Source: Pseudomonadales bacterium
Lineage (GTDB): Bacteria > Pseudomonadota > Gammaproteobacteria > Pseudomonadales > JAHRWD01
DNA length: 32,697 nucleotides
Direction: 5' to 3'
Assembly: GCA_019090315.1 (NCBI GenBank)
Contig: JAHRWD010000055.1
Location: 1 to 32,697, forward strand
Shown here: positions 1-8,423 of the stretch, piece after piece
Layout: each line of letters begins with the position of its first letter
How positions within the stretch are numbered: the stretch's first letter is position 1
Notes under the pieces: generated by a model
The model's input: the letters and a program-made list of their open reading frames with translations, nothing else
Told to the model about the DNA's origin: nothing
The model's database searches: none
Program-made: the position numbers and the translations under genes

Positions 1-753
1 GCCAGTAGCGGTTTTCTGCCAGATCTTGATGCTATTCCGCAAGAGATTCTAAAACGCTGCCAGCTACTGTTTATCTGTACACCGGGTAATCCCAGCGGTG
101 CGGTAATGCCGTTGGAGCAGATTCAAAAAGCGATCAAGTTAGCGGATCAATATGATTTTGTGGTCGCCAGCGATGAATGTTATTCAGAGCTTTATTTTGA
201 TGAAGAAAATCCCCCACCAGGATTACTGGAAGCCTGCGCCAGAATGGACAGACCGGACTACGCAAAATGTATCGCATTTAATAGCTTGTCAAAACGTTCA
301 AACCTTGCTGGCCTACGTTCTGGTTTTGCTGCGGGTGATGCACAGATCATCAAGAAATTTCGACTGTACCGAACCTACCACGGTTGCTCTATTCCCGTGC
401 CTTTACAAAAAGCCAGTATCAAAGCCTGGAATGATGAACAGCATGTGATTCAAAATCGCGAACTGTATCGTTATAAATTTGATGATGTGCTCGGTATCCT
501 TGGGGATTCACTAGATCTGAGCCAGCCCGATGCCAGCTTCTATCTCTGGCCCAAAACACCCATCGATGACCAAACCTTTGTTCGAGAGCTGTTTCGCCAG
601 CAACATGTAACCGTGCTGCCCGGTAGTTTTTTAGCGCGGGATTTTGAAGGTTATAATCCCGGAAAAAATCATATCCGCATGGCACTAGTCGCCACCCGCG
701 ACGAATGTATTGATGCGGCCAAACGGATTCGACAATTTATTCAACAAATATAA
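1..753 (+). CDS. dapC: N-succinyldiaminopimelate aminotransferase, C-terminal part (5' end outside window)
   Basis: The frame is open from base 1, so this is the last 250 residues of a class I/II PLP aminotransferase of about 400 residues. Visible family signatures are TPGNPSG near the left edge, ASDECYSELYF (the Asp and Tyr that hold PLP), the Schiff-base lysine in SLSKRSNLAGLRSGF, and a late arginine in HIRMALVA that binds substrate carboxylate. DapC transfers the amino group from glutamate to N-succinyl-2-amino-6-oxopimelate in the succinylase branch of diaminopimelate/lysine synthesis, in the cytoplasm. The assignment to DapC rather than another aminotransferase rests mainly on context: an ArsC-family gene follows after 18 bp and then dapD, an order known from Pseudomonas-like genomes. 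Confidence 0.88.
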   Translation, partial: ASSGFLPDLDAIPQEILKRCQLLFICTPGNPSGAVMPLEQIQKAIKLADQYDFVVASDECYSELYFDEENPPPGLLEACARMDRPDYAKCIAFNSLSKRSNLAGLRSGFAAGDAQIIKKFRLYRTYHGCSIPVPLQKASIKAWNDEQHVIQNRELYRYKFDDVLGILGDSLDLSQPDASFYLWPKTPIDDQTFVRELFRQQHVTVLPGSFLARDFEGYNPGKNHIRMALVATRDECIDAAKRIRQFIQQI

Positions 754-771
754 CAGGCACCAGAACACACC

Positions 772-1125
772 ATGTCAGATACAAAAATCTACGGCATCAA
801 AAACTGCGATACAGTACGTAAAGCGGTCAAATGGCTTGAGGCCAACGGGACTGATTTTGAGTGTATCGACTTCAAAAAAACTGCACCGGATCAGCAACTG
901 CTGGAAAGCTGGATCAGCCAGGTAGGTATCGATAAACTATTCAACAAACGCAGCACCACCTGGAAAAAACTGCCGGAACAGCAACGTGCCGACGCAGATG
1001 AAGCTGCGATGATCGCCTGGATGCAGGAGTATCCAACGCTGATCAAACGACCCGTGCTCGAATACCGGAACAGTGTTCATCTCGGATTTAAGGATGCCGA
1101 GTACCAGGCCCTGATCAACTCCTAG
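772..1125 (+). CDS. Spx/ArsC-family reductase-like protein (YffB type)
   Basis: A 117-residue protein of the thioredoxin-fold ArsC/Spx/YffB family. It starts SDTKIYGIKNCDTVRKA, with the single redox cysteine at residue 12 in the CDTxRKA motif, followed by the family's DFKKTAP segment and RSTTWKKL. A late conserved stretch, LIKRPVLE, has the RPV motif near the end. Genuine glutaredoxin-dependent arsenate reductases share the fold, but YffB-type members have no proven arsenate role. It sits between dapC and dapD (18 bp and 56 bp gaps), a linkage seen in many gammaproteobacteria and suggestive of co-transcription rather than a shared pathway. Its biochemical function is unknown. Confidence 0.88.
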   Translation: MSDTKIYGIKNCDTVRKAVKWLEANGTDFECIDFKKTAPDQQLLESWISQVGIDKLFNKRSTTWKKLPEQQRADADEAAMIAWMQEYPTLIKRPVLEYRNSVHLGFKDAEYQALINS

Positions 1126-1181
1126 TTATATAAAAAGCGAATTCAACACAGACAAACACACAGACAACCAAGAGAAGCCCC

Positions 1182-2219
1182 ATGACAAACTCATCATTTT
1201 TTAGCATCGCATTTGGTATCGGCACAAAGAACAGTCAGGGTAACTGGCTTGAAGTCTACTACCCTACCCCACTGTATCAGCCCGATAGCAAAATCGTTGA
1301 AGCGGTTACGGTCACGCTGGATTATAAAGGTGGCAACCAGGCGTTAGATCTAAATAAAGATCAACTGGAGCCCCTCGCAACGGCACTGGATTCCATTGCA
1401 CCAGAGCAGTCAGATATCATTCGCAGTATGGTCAGCAGTACGCGGCCATTGGTTGTGACTCTTCTGGAAACCGATTCCGCCCTCAGCACAACCCCGGAAG
1501 CTTATCTGAAGCTACATCTGCTATCCCACCGTTTGGTCAAACCACATGATCTGGATCTGTCGGGCATCTTTCCGATGCTGCCCAACGTAGCCTGGACAAA
1601 TCAGGGCGCGATTGATCTCGCCGATCTTCCAGAACGGCAGATGGAAGCACGCCTGAATGGTGAGTTGCTTGAGGTTTCATGTATCGACAAATTCCCGAAA
1701 ATGACCAACTACGTAGTACCCACCGGTGTGCGAATTGCCCACACCGCACGGGTGCGACTGGGAGCATACCTGGGAGAAGGCACCACCGTCATGCACGAAG
1801 GTTTTGTGAACTTTAACGCCGGCACCATGGGCGAAAGCATGATTGAAGGTCGTGTTTCTGCCGGTGTAGTCGTCAATAGCGGAAGCGATTTGGGCGGTAG
1901 CGCAAGCATCATTGGCACCCTCTCCGGTGGCAATGATATTGTAATCTCGGTTGGTGAAGGTTGCTTACTTGGTGCAAACGCCGGGCTTGGCATTCCACTG
2001 GGTGACCGCTGTACTATCGAAGCTGGTTTGTACTTGACCGCCGGCGCAAAAGTCAGTGTTTTAGACAGCAACAACCAGTTCGTCGAAGTGGTTAAAGCAC
2101 GTGAGCTGGCCAACAAACCCGACCTACTGTTTATCCGAAATTCCCAGAGCGGTACCATTGAATGCCGGACCAACAAGAGTGCAATCGAACTAAATAAAGA
2201 GCTACATTCTCATAACTAG
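1182..2219 (+). CDS. dapD: 2,3,4,5-tetrahydropyridine-2,6-dicarboxylate N-succinyltransferase
   Basis: A 345-residue protein matching the long, Pseudomonas-type DapD (about 344 residues) rather than the 274-residue enterobacterial form. The C-terminal half is a left-handed beta-helix of hexapeptide repeats: VRLGAYLGEGTTVMHEGFVNFNAGT, then the SGSDLGGSASIIGTLSGG and GANAGLGIPLGDRC segments. It uses succinyl-CoA to acylate tetrahydrodipicolinate, the step just before DapC in diaminopimelate/lysine synthesis; the enzyme is a cytoplasmic trimer. The ATG follows GAGAAG at about 7-nt spacing. It lies downstream of dapC and the ArsC-family gene in what looks like one transcription unit. Confidence 0.95.
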   Translation: MTNSSFFSIAFGIGTKNSQGNWLEVYYPTPLYQPDSKIVEAVTVTLDYKGGNQALDLNKDQLEPLATALDSIAPEQSDIIRSMVSSTRPLVVTLLETDSALSTTPEAYLKLHLLSHRLVKPHDLDLSGIFPMLPNVAWTNQGAIDLADLPERQMEARLNGELLEVSCIDKFPKMTNYVVPTGVRIAHTARVRLGAYLGEGTTVMHEGFVNFNAGTMGESMIEGRVSAGVVVNSGSDLGGSASIIGTLSGGNDIVISVGEGCLLGANAGLGIPLGDRCTIEAGLYLTAGAKVSVLDSNNQFVEVVKARELANKPDLLFIRNSQSGTIECRTNKSAIELNKELHSHN

Positions 2220-2237
2220 CCGATCATCTACGCTGCC

Positions 2238-2627
2238 ATGAAACATATCCTGTTTGTCTGCGTCGAAAACTCCTGCCGCAGCCAGATCGCCCAGGCCTTT
2301 GCCAGCATTCACGGCAAAGGTCGGGTGATTGCCCATAGCTCTGGCTCCAGGCCATCGGGTGTAGTGAATCCAAAAGCGATTCAATCGATGCGGGAAGTGG
2401 GTTACGACCTTGGCGAACATCAGTCAAAATCACTGGATGAAATCCCCACAATCGAATATGAATACGCCCTCACGATGGGCTGCGGCGATGAGTGCCCGAT
2501 GGTCAATGCCAAACATCGCGGCGACTGGGAAATTACCGACCCTAAACACATGAACCCGAGCGACTTCAATTTGGTGCGAGACCAGATTGAACAACGGGTG
2601 ATTCAGCTACTGGAATCACTCGATTAA
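2238..2627 (+). CDS. Low-molecular-weight phosphatase-fold protein, arsenate reductase-like
   Basis: A 129-residue protein with the P-loop CVENSCR (Cys8-X5-Arg14) of the low-molecular-weight tyrosine phosphatase fold. It also has Cys13, Cys82 and Cys86 (TMGCGDECP) and a TDP motif near residue 101 that supplies the general-acid aspartate. That pattern resembles thioredoxin-coupled arsenate reductases, which relay a disulfide from the P-loop Cys to a pair near residue 82-89; here the pair is four rather than seven residues apart. It starts 18 bp after dapD and probably belongs to the same transcript. No ars regulator or arsenite pump is nearby, so a role in arsenate resistance is inference and phosphatase activity remains possible. 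Confidence 0.82.
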   Translation: MKHILFVCVENSCRSQIAQAFASIHGKGRVIAHSSGSRPSGVVNPKAIQSMREVGYDLGEHQSKSLDEIPTIEYEYALTMGCGDECPMVNAKHRGDWEITDPKHMNPSDFNLVRDQIEQRVIQLLESLD

Positions 2628-2684
2628 CCACGATAACCCTCTTTAAAAAGAGCGTTACAACTATGTACATATGGAGATGTTACC

Positions 2685-3200
2685 TTGACCTTTAGAATTC
2701 TTATTATTTTCGCTGTGGCTTTAACAATTAGCGCTTGCTCTAGTGGAGCTAAAACCACTGCTGTAGCGAAAGGACAAAACACAGCCTTAGAGCCGCAAAC
2801 TATATACCTCATGCCTGTGAAATTTAGCGATACGATGCCACAAAGTAAAATAATGGCGGAATGCTCTATGTTGGATGTTCTTGAGCGTTCAATTATGACA
2901 TCTGCATCAACGTATAGGCTCAATGTAAAATCTTTGGGAAACGATACATCATTCAATAACGATCATTTGCGAATGATGATCGAGTTTGTTGACGTTACGT
3001 CGCATCGCTGGTCATTTATGACATTTAGGCCAAGCTCAACTGCAACATTCCGCATTTCAATTTATAAGAATGGGGAATTATTAGATAGAGCTACAAAGTC
3101 CCTTGCTTCAGGCGTGTCATTCGGAGCTTGTGGTCGACTTGAAAAAATATCACTATCTGCAGGTAGTTATGTAAATAGGTGGGTTTCCACACAAATTTAG
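2685..3200 (+). CDS. Orphan putative lipoprotein, TTG start
   Basis: A 171-residue protein that I do not recognise. It begins with a basic residue, a hydrophobic run and a lipobox ISAC with Cys18, so it should be a signal-peptidase-II lipoprotein anchored to a membrane. No ATG in frame lies close upstream. The TTG is preceded by GGAG at 2673-2676 with 8-nt spacing, which decides the start. A later Cys pair (ECSMLD and FGACGR) could form a disulfide. Base composition is visibly more AT-rich than the flanking genes, and it separates the phosphatase-like gene from the DUF1244 gene, so recent acquisition is possible. A perfect TATGTACATA palindrome lies at 2662-2671, just before the ribosome site. 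Function unknown. Confidence 0.72.
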   Translation: MTFRILIIFAVALTISACSSGAKTTAVAKGQNTALEPQTIYLMPVKFSDTMPQSKIMAECSMLDVLERSIMTSASTYRLNVKSLGNDTSFNNDHLRMMIEFVDVTSHRWSFMTFRPSSTATFRISIYKNGELLDRATKSLASGVSFGACGRLEKISLSAGSYVNRWVSTQI

Positions 3201-3263
3201 CCACTGCATAACAAATGAAAACAGTGTGAAGCGATAAAGCGACGCACTTGCACAGGGCATTCC

Positions 3264-3545
3264 ATGGACAACAACATTGAAATCGAAGCCGCAGTCTTTC
3301 GCCGACTACTCAAACATCTGGACGAGCGCAAAGATGCACAAAATATCGACCTGATGAATCTGGCCGGATTCTGCCGTAACTGCCTGTCAAAATGGTACGT
3401 TGCCGAGGCAACTGAACGCGGTACCGAAATTGAATACGAAGACGCGCGAGAGCTGGTGTACGGCATGCCCTATTCCGAGTGGAAAGAGAAACATCAAAAA
3501 CAAGCGACACCGGAACAGCTGGCTGCTTTTAACAGCAAAAAGTAG
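3264..3545 (+). CDS. DUF1244 family protein
   Basis: A 93-residue protein matching the DUF1244 family, a small conserved proteobacterial protein of unknown role. The diagnostic segment is NLAGFCRNCLSKWYVAEA with its CxxC pair, followed by the YEDARELVYGMPYSEWK helix. The rest is charged and helical, with no signal peptide or membrane segment, so it is predicted to be cytoplasmic. The paired cysteines could bind metal or be redox active, but that is inference. It lies 63 bp after the orphan lipoprotein and 44 bp before the formaldehyde dehydrogenase gene. Confidence 0.85.
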   Translation: MDNNIEIEAAVFRRLLKHLDERKDAQNIDLMNLAGFCRNCLSKWYVAEATERGTEIEYEDARELVYGMPYSEWKEKHQKQATPEQLAAFNSKK

Positions 3546-3565
3546 AAACCAAAAATCATCATTAG

Positions 3566-4699
<1,134 letters not shown>

Positions 4700-4792
4700 G
4701 GCTATTTTCAGTCACCGAATTCATTGCCAAGGCAGGGAATCACACCATTCCAACTGAATATTTAAGATAAAACCCAACAAGGATGCACAACC

Positions 4793-5923
4793 GTGTTTTC
4801 GATACTGCGTAATCCTCATAACCAATGGCTATTGTTTTACAACTGGGCCATCAACATCGGCACAAAATCGCTTCAGTCCCCCAACCGTGAACGTGCCGTT
4901 TCAACCAACCAGTTCATATTGCTGGCGCTGGCACTGACTCTGTCATTTCAACTGTATTATTTGCTATTCGATTTTACCAATATGCTTCCCGTGATACTGG
5001 TACACGCGACCTCAACCGGCATCTACATTTTCGCTTTATATCTCAACTCAAAAGGCAGAGTTCTACTAGCCGCTTGCATCGCTCTCGCAGGCCCTTTATT
5101 TTTCCAGGTACCAGCAATTTGTTATTTGATTAGCGCTGATTCTGGTATGCACTTTTTTTTACTGGCCGGCAGCATCTTCACCTTCCTGGTATTTTCCGAT
5201 GATCATAAACATTTCAGGCTTGGATTCATCATCGTATCGCTGATTTTCTTTGTTGTTATAGAACGTTACTTCACTCGCGAACTGGCTATCATCAAGCTAT
5301 CCGATGGATTACTTGACTCTATGGTCTACCTCAATGCCATCGGTACTTCAGTGATGATCTACCTGCTGTCATCACTGTCTCATTCGATGGTTACTGAACA
5401 GGGCGATAAAATTCGGGTACAAGCCAAAGCCCTCGACATGCTTGCAAACACGGACCCCCTTACCCAGCTACCTAATCGACGACAGATACTGTCAGCAACG
5501 GAAGTCAGGGGTAATGGAAAAAGCTCTTTTACAGGGGTTATTGCAGTCGCTGATATTGACCGATTCAAGAGTTTTAATGATCGGTATGGTCATGACTGCG
5601 GCGATGAAATTCTACGATCACTTGCACACAGCATGTCATCTTCTATGCGATCCGGAGACACAGTAGGACGCTGGGGCGGTGAGGAATTTATCTTTTTGCT
5701 GTCGGGAGTGAATATGAATGAAGCCAAATCTATTCTGGAGCGACTTCGTCTATTGATCGAAAAAACATCCATTACTCATTCAGGAACCGAGCACTATATA
5801 ACGGTATCGATTGGAGCTGCTGAAATGAGAGATGGAAAACGTTTCGAAGCGGCTTTTAAAATGGCTGATCAGGCGCTATATCAATGCAAACAAAACGGCA
5901 GGAATTGTGTGATCTCAAGTTGA
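4793..5923 (+). CDS. Membrane-bound diguanylate cyclase (GGDEF)
   Basis: A 376-residue protein with an N-terminal membrane part of roughly five or six helices (about residues 38-200) and a C-terminal GGDEF domain (about 215-376). The active site is GGEEF at 295-299, preceded by DIDRFKSFND (metal-binding aspartate). An intact RxxD inhibitory site, RSGD at 286-289, is exactly five residues before it, so product inhibition by c-di-GMP is likely. The GTG start is chosen because AAGGA at 4779-4783 lies about 9 nt upstream. No recognised periplasmic sensor domain is present; the membrane part may itself sense a signal. It makes c-di-GMP from two GTP. It is convergent with the small protein gene to its right. 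Confidence 0.9.
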   Translation: MFSILRNPHNQWLLFYNWAINIGTKSLQSPNRERAVSTNQFILLALALTLSFQLYYLLFDFTNMLPVILVHATSTGIYIFALYLNSKGRVLLAACIALAGPLFFQVPAICYLISADSGMHFFLLAGSIFTFLVFSDDHKHFRLGFIIVSLIFFVVIERYFTRELAIIKLSDGLLDSMVYLNAIGTSVMIYLLSSLSHSMVTEQGDKIRVQAKALDMLANTDPLTQLPNRRQILSATEVRGNGKSSFTGVIAVADIDRFKSFNDRYGHDCGDEILRSLAHSMSSSMRSGDTVGRWGGEEFIFLLSGVNMNEAKSILERLRLLIEKTSITHSGTEHYITVSIGAAEMRDGKRFEAAFKMADQALYQCKQNGRNCVISS

Positions 5924-6009
5924 ATTACCGCAGCAACATGAACCCACCCATTGTACATAGGAAGATTCGGTCTGAGCCCATCGATATTAATCTTATCTAG
6001 TTTTAATCG

Positions 6010-6234
6010 TCAGAATATTTTAAAAGAAGTTGAAAAATTAGCTTTTCTCAACTCGATCAAAAAGTCATCCACTTCCGAAGCACAATGTTCGCCAACAACA
6101 AACACCAGAGTTTCATCAATATCCTTACTTATATTGTATAGTCGAGCACCCATACCAAGAACCAAGCCAACAAGCACTAAAATGGTTAACCGCACAAACC
6201 AAGTTCGTAAATAATCTGTCATTAAGTGGCGCAT
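6010..6234 (-). CDS. Putative small single-helix membrane protein
   Basis: A 74-residue frame starting at the ATG at 6234, chosen because GAGGAAAG sits just upstream on the minus strand. A longer in-frame ATG at 6312 lacks such a site. The product has a short basic N-terminus, one strong hydrophobic segment (about residues 13-30, WFVRLTILVLVGLVLGMG) and a charged tail of about 40 residues. No family was recognised. It lies downstream of the toxin gene on the same strand, separated by about 165 bp. It may be a real small membrane protein or decayed coding sequence; the supporting evidence is only the ribosome site and the membrane segment. Confidence 0.4.
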   Translation of the reverse strand: MRHLMTDYLRTWFVRLTILVLVGLVLGMGARLYNISKDIDETLVFVVGEHCASEVDDFLIELRKANFSTSFKIF

Positions 6235-6400
6235 AGCTTTCCTCGATAACTCCCCTAAAGCCAGATTTAAACAATTCCGAGATAAGAATAGGCCGCTGGT
6301 TGGTGCCATCAATGGGGAAAGCTGAACTGTTCATCTCGAAGCTATTCGGGTCCCGAAAATCAGTCGAGTCAAGCACATTGAGTTTTGCATGCTGTTCCTT
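6235..6400. other. Gap between toxin gene and small membrane protein
   Basis: No convincing gene here. On the minus strand the toxin's own frame stays open after its TAA for a long run (through FPIDGTNQRPILISELF), which looks coding-like but has no start with a ribosome site. It could be the remnant of a longer or fused gene. Nothing else was recognised. Confidence 0.3.
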
Positions 6401-6679
6401 TTAATGATCTTCTTTGTGGTGCCAAATTCTTAAAACATCAATGTTTTCGGTACGAATCAAATAGCGCACAATATAATTGCCGATAATCAAATCTCGAACC
6501 TTTGATGGATTTGGCGCATACTGCACCGGCGCACCTATGTCTGGAAACGTTTTTAGTTGGCCAACTCCTTTCAGTATTGAGGTCGCGATGCGCTGAGCCG
6601 CTACCGGATTTTTCACTTCAATAAACTCCCTGAGCCTCTTTAAGTCGTTTAGCGCTTCCTCTGTATATGAAACCTTCAT
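6401..6679 (-). CDS. ParE/RelE-superfamily toxin
   Basis: A 92-residue protein of the RelE/ParE toxin fold: MKVSYTEEALNDLKRLREFIE at the start, AAQRIATSI in the second helix, GAPVQY, VRDLIIGNYIVRYLI in the central strands and a final VLRIWHHKED. This pattern, with the R in YLIRTENID and terminal WHH, is closest to ParE-type toxins, which usually poison DNA gyrase, but RelE-like mRNA cleavage cannot be excluded from sequence. Its ATG overlaps the antitoxin stop by 4 nt (ATGA at 6676-6679), so translation is coupled. The operon order is antitoxin then toxin. Confidence 0.9.
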   Translation of the reverse strand: MKVSYTEEALNDLKRLREFIEVKNPVAAQRIATSILKGVGQLKTFPDIGAPVQYAPNPSKVRDLIIGNYIVRYLIRTENIDVLRIWHHKEDH

Positions 6680-6942
6680 ACACTCGGAGGTTCGAGCTCA
6701 TTATCCGTGCCCCAACTTTCGAGCCAGTCATTGACCTGTTTTTCCTCGACCAATTTTCCGGATTTAACTGAATTAAGAGCATCCAGGGTTTCTATCCAGC
6801 GCTGCTCTTCAAGGGAGTTCCTAGCCAGGAACTCTTTGACAGCCTGATTGATTAGATAGCTTTTACTTCTATCAAGCCTTTTTGATAAATCCTTCAGTGG
6901 ATCTTCTATCTCCGGTTGAAGCCTTACACTCGTAACACCCAT
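6676..6942 (-). CDS. Ribbon-helix-helix antitoxin (CopG/ParD type)
   Basis: An 88-residue protein whose first 45 residues form a ribbon-helix-helix DNA-binding domain: the beta strand TSVRLQPEI, then LKDLSKRLDRSKSYLINQAVKEFL. The acidic C-terminal tail (EEKQVNDWLESWG) would wrap the toxin. It should neutralise the ParE-like toxin and repress its own operon as a dimer or higher oligomer. The start ATG at 6942 follows GGAG on the minus strand at short spacing. The stop overlaps the toxin start. A 17-bp dyad at 6963-6979 lies 20 bp upstream and is the likely operator. Confidence 0.9.
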   Translation of the reverse strand: MGVTSVRLQPEIEDPLKDLSKRLDRSKSYLINQAVKEFLARNSLEEQRWIETLDALNSVKSGKLVEEKQVNDWLESWGTDNELEPPSV

Positions 6943-6962
6943 AACATCTCCACCACATAACT

Positions 6963-7003
6963 ACGTTGTAATACAATGTAATCAAACAATGAAAAATAAT
7001 CAA
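6963..7003 (-). promoter_or_regulatory. Candidate promoter and operator of the toxin-antitoxin operon
   Basis: A 17-bp dyad ACGTTGTA-A-TACAATGT lies at 6963-6979, with seven of eight arm positions complementary. On the minus strand a possible -35 TTGATT (6998-7003) and -10 TACATT (6975-6980) are separated by exactly 17 bp. The dyad covers the -10, an arrangement expected for autorepression by a ribbon-helix-helix antitoxin. The dyad is directly visible; the promoter boxes are weak matches and their use is inferred. Confidence 0.45.
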
Positions 7004-7135
7004 CTGACGAGAACTGAAAAGCGAGGTCTAATACCAGTTTAGTATCTACAGTATTGAAATATGGTATATGCCGAATTGGCTAGTATCAAAATCGATGAGC
7101 AAAACGGAGGAGAAAGAACATCTCCCCGAAAGGTA

Positions 7136-7158
7136 GTCGCCGGTGAATCACCGACGGC
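7136..7158 (-). terminator. Hairpin after the acyl-CoA dehydrogenase gene
   Basis: Inverted repeat with core CGGTGA-A-TCACCG, extended outward through one mismatch to about 10 base pairs, lying 8 bp past the acyl-CoA dehydrogenase stop on the minus strand. A second small hairpin (GGAGA/TCTCC) follows, but there is no clean T run, so it may be a weak or Rho-assisted terminator. Confidence 0.45.
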
Positions 7159-7166
7159 TAATGGAG

Positions 7167-8354
7167 TTACGCGCTGGGCAGTTCGAGAATCCGTTTGGCG
7201 ATGATATCCAGCTGCACTTCAGAACAACCACCGGCGATGGTGGAAGCCTTGTTACCTAACCAGGCGGCGGTGACAATGTGCTCTCTGGCGGTAAAATTAT
7301 CGGTATCTTTGTAACTACCCAAACCCTGTGGTCCCATGATGGAGACCATTAGCTCGGTATTGTTCTTGTTCATTTCTGAGCCGTAAAGTTTGATCATGGA
7401 GGTAGCGAAACCCGGAGTCATACCTGACTCAGCTTCATCGGCGATACGCTTTGTGGTTTCACCAAAGGCTGCGACATCCATCTCTTGCTGAATTACTTGC
7501 AGCCGTAGAATTGGATCATCGAGTTTTCCATTTTCATCACCGCGATACTCACGAACAATATCTAGCAGGGTGATATCTGTACCTAAACGGTGGTTTCCGC
7601 CGCCGCCGATTGAGCTACGCTCGTGTTGTAACAGGCGTTTACCGACGGTCCAGCCTTCGTTGATCTTGCCAATTAGCTCGCTTTTTTCTGCACGCACGTC
7701 GTCAAAGAATACCTGACAGAAAGGTGCTTCACCGTTGATCAAGCGGATCGGTTTGTAGCTTACGCCTGGGTCTGTCATGGGGAACAGTACGAAGCTGATA
7801 CCCTTCTGTTTTTTGACGTTGGGATCGGTACGTACGAGGCAGAACATCCAGTCCGCGTGCATTGCACCGGAGGTCCAGATTTTGCTGCCATTAATAATAA
7901 AGTGGTCACCCTTGTCTTCTGCTTTGGTTTGCAGATTGGCCAAATCAGAACCGGCATTTGGCTCACTGTAACCCTGACACCAGTGCACAGTACCGGAGGT
8001 GATTCCGGGAAGGTGCCGTTGCTTCTGTTCTTCATTACCCATCTCTAACAGAGTTGGCCCGATCATGGTCAAACTCATGCCTGCCAACGGAGCCGGTGCG
8101 TTTATGGCCGCCATCTCTTCACGCAGGACGGCATTTTCACCTTCAGACAGTCCGCCGCCACCGTATTTGGTAGGCCAGGTTGGAGCGACCCAACCCTTGC
8201 CTGCCATGGTTTCTAACCACAGTAGGGAATCACCGGAGCGTTTTTTTCGTGTGTAGGGGTTGTCTGCACCTGCACCTTTTTCACGCATACTGGCAGGACA
8301 GTTGGCTGCTAGCCAGCTACGGGTTTCGCTACGAAATTGATCTAAACTTGCCAT
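7167..8354 (-). CDS. Acyl-CoA dehydrogenase
   Basis: A 395-residue FAD-dependent acyl-CoA dehydrogenase of normal length. The N-terminal helical domain includes GWVAPTWPTKYGGGGLS. The middle domain has the flavin/substrate motif QGYSEPNAGSDLANLQTKAE followed by INGSKIWTSGAMHADW. The C-terminal domain ends with the family signature GGCSEVQLDIIAKRIL. It introduces the alpha-beta double bond into an acyl-CoA thioester and passes electrons to electron-transfer flavoprotein. The sub-type, with KYGGGGLS and YSEPNAGSDLA, is common in degradation of branched or cyclic acids, but the substrate cannot be fixed. It is downstream of the CoA-transferase gene (69-bp gap) on the same strand. Confidence 0.92.
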   Translation of the reverse strand: MASLDQFRSETRSWLAANCPASMREKGAGADNPYTRKKRSGDSLLWLETMAGKGWVAPTWPTKYGGGGLSEGENAVLREEMAAINAPAPLAGMSLTMIGPTLLEMGNEEQKQRHLPGITSGTVHWCQGYSEPNAGSDLANLQTKAEDKGDHFIINGSKIWTSGAMHADWMFCLVRTDPNVKKQKGISFVLFPMTDPGVSYKPIRLINGEAPFCQVFFDDVRAEKSELIGKINEGWTVGKRLLQHERSSIGGGGNHRLGTDITLLDIVREYRGDENGKLDDPILRLQVIQQEMDVAAFGETTKRIADEAESGMTPGFATSMIKLYGSEMNKNNTELMVSIMGPQGLGSYKDTDNFTAREHIVTAAWLGNKASTIAGGCSEVQLDIIAKRILELPSA

Positions 8355-8423
8355 AAAATCATGCTCTATTTTTAAAATAATTGGTATTCGTCTGTGGTAT
8401 TTTTAGCCGCTGCTGGCTCTGTT

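Noticed and set aside
2238..2627. An arsenic-resistance operon
   Set aside because: The phosphatase-fold gene is arsenate-reductase-like, but no ArsR, ArsB or Acr3 gene is near and the linkage is to dapD.
5951..6214. 87-residue plus-strand frame after the diguanylate cyclase
   Set aside because: No ribosome site, polar low-information sequence, and opposite to the better-supported small membrane protein.
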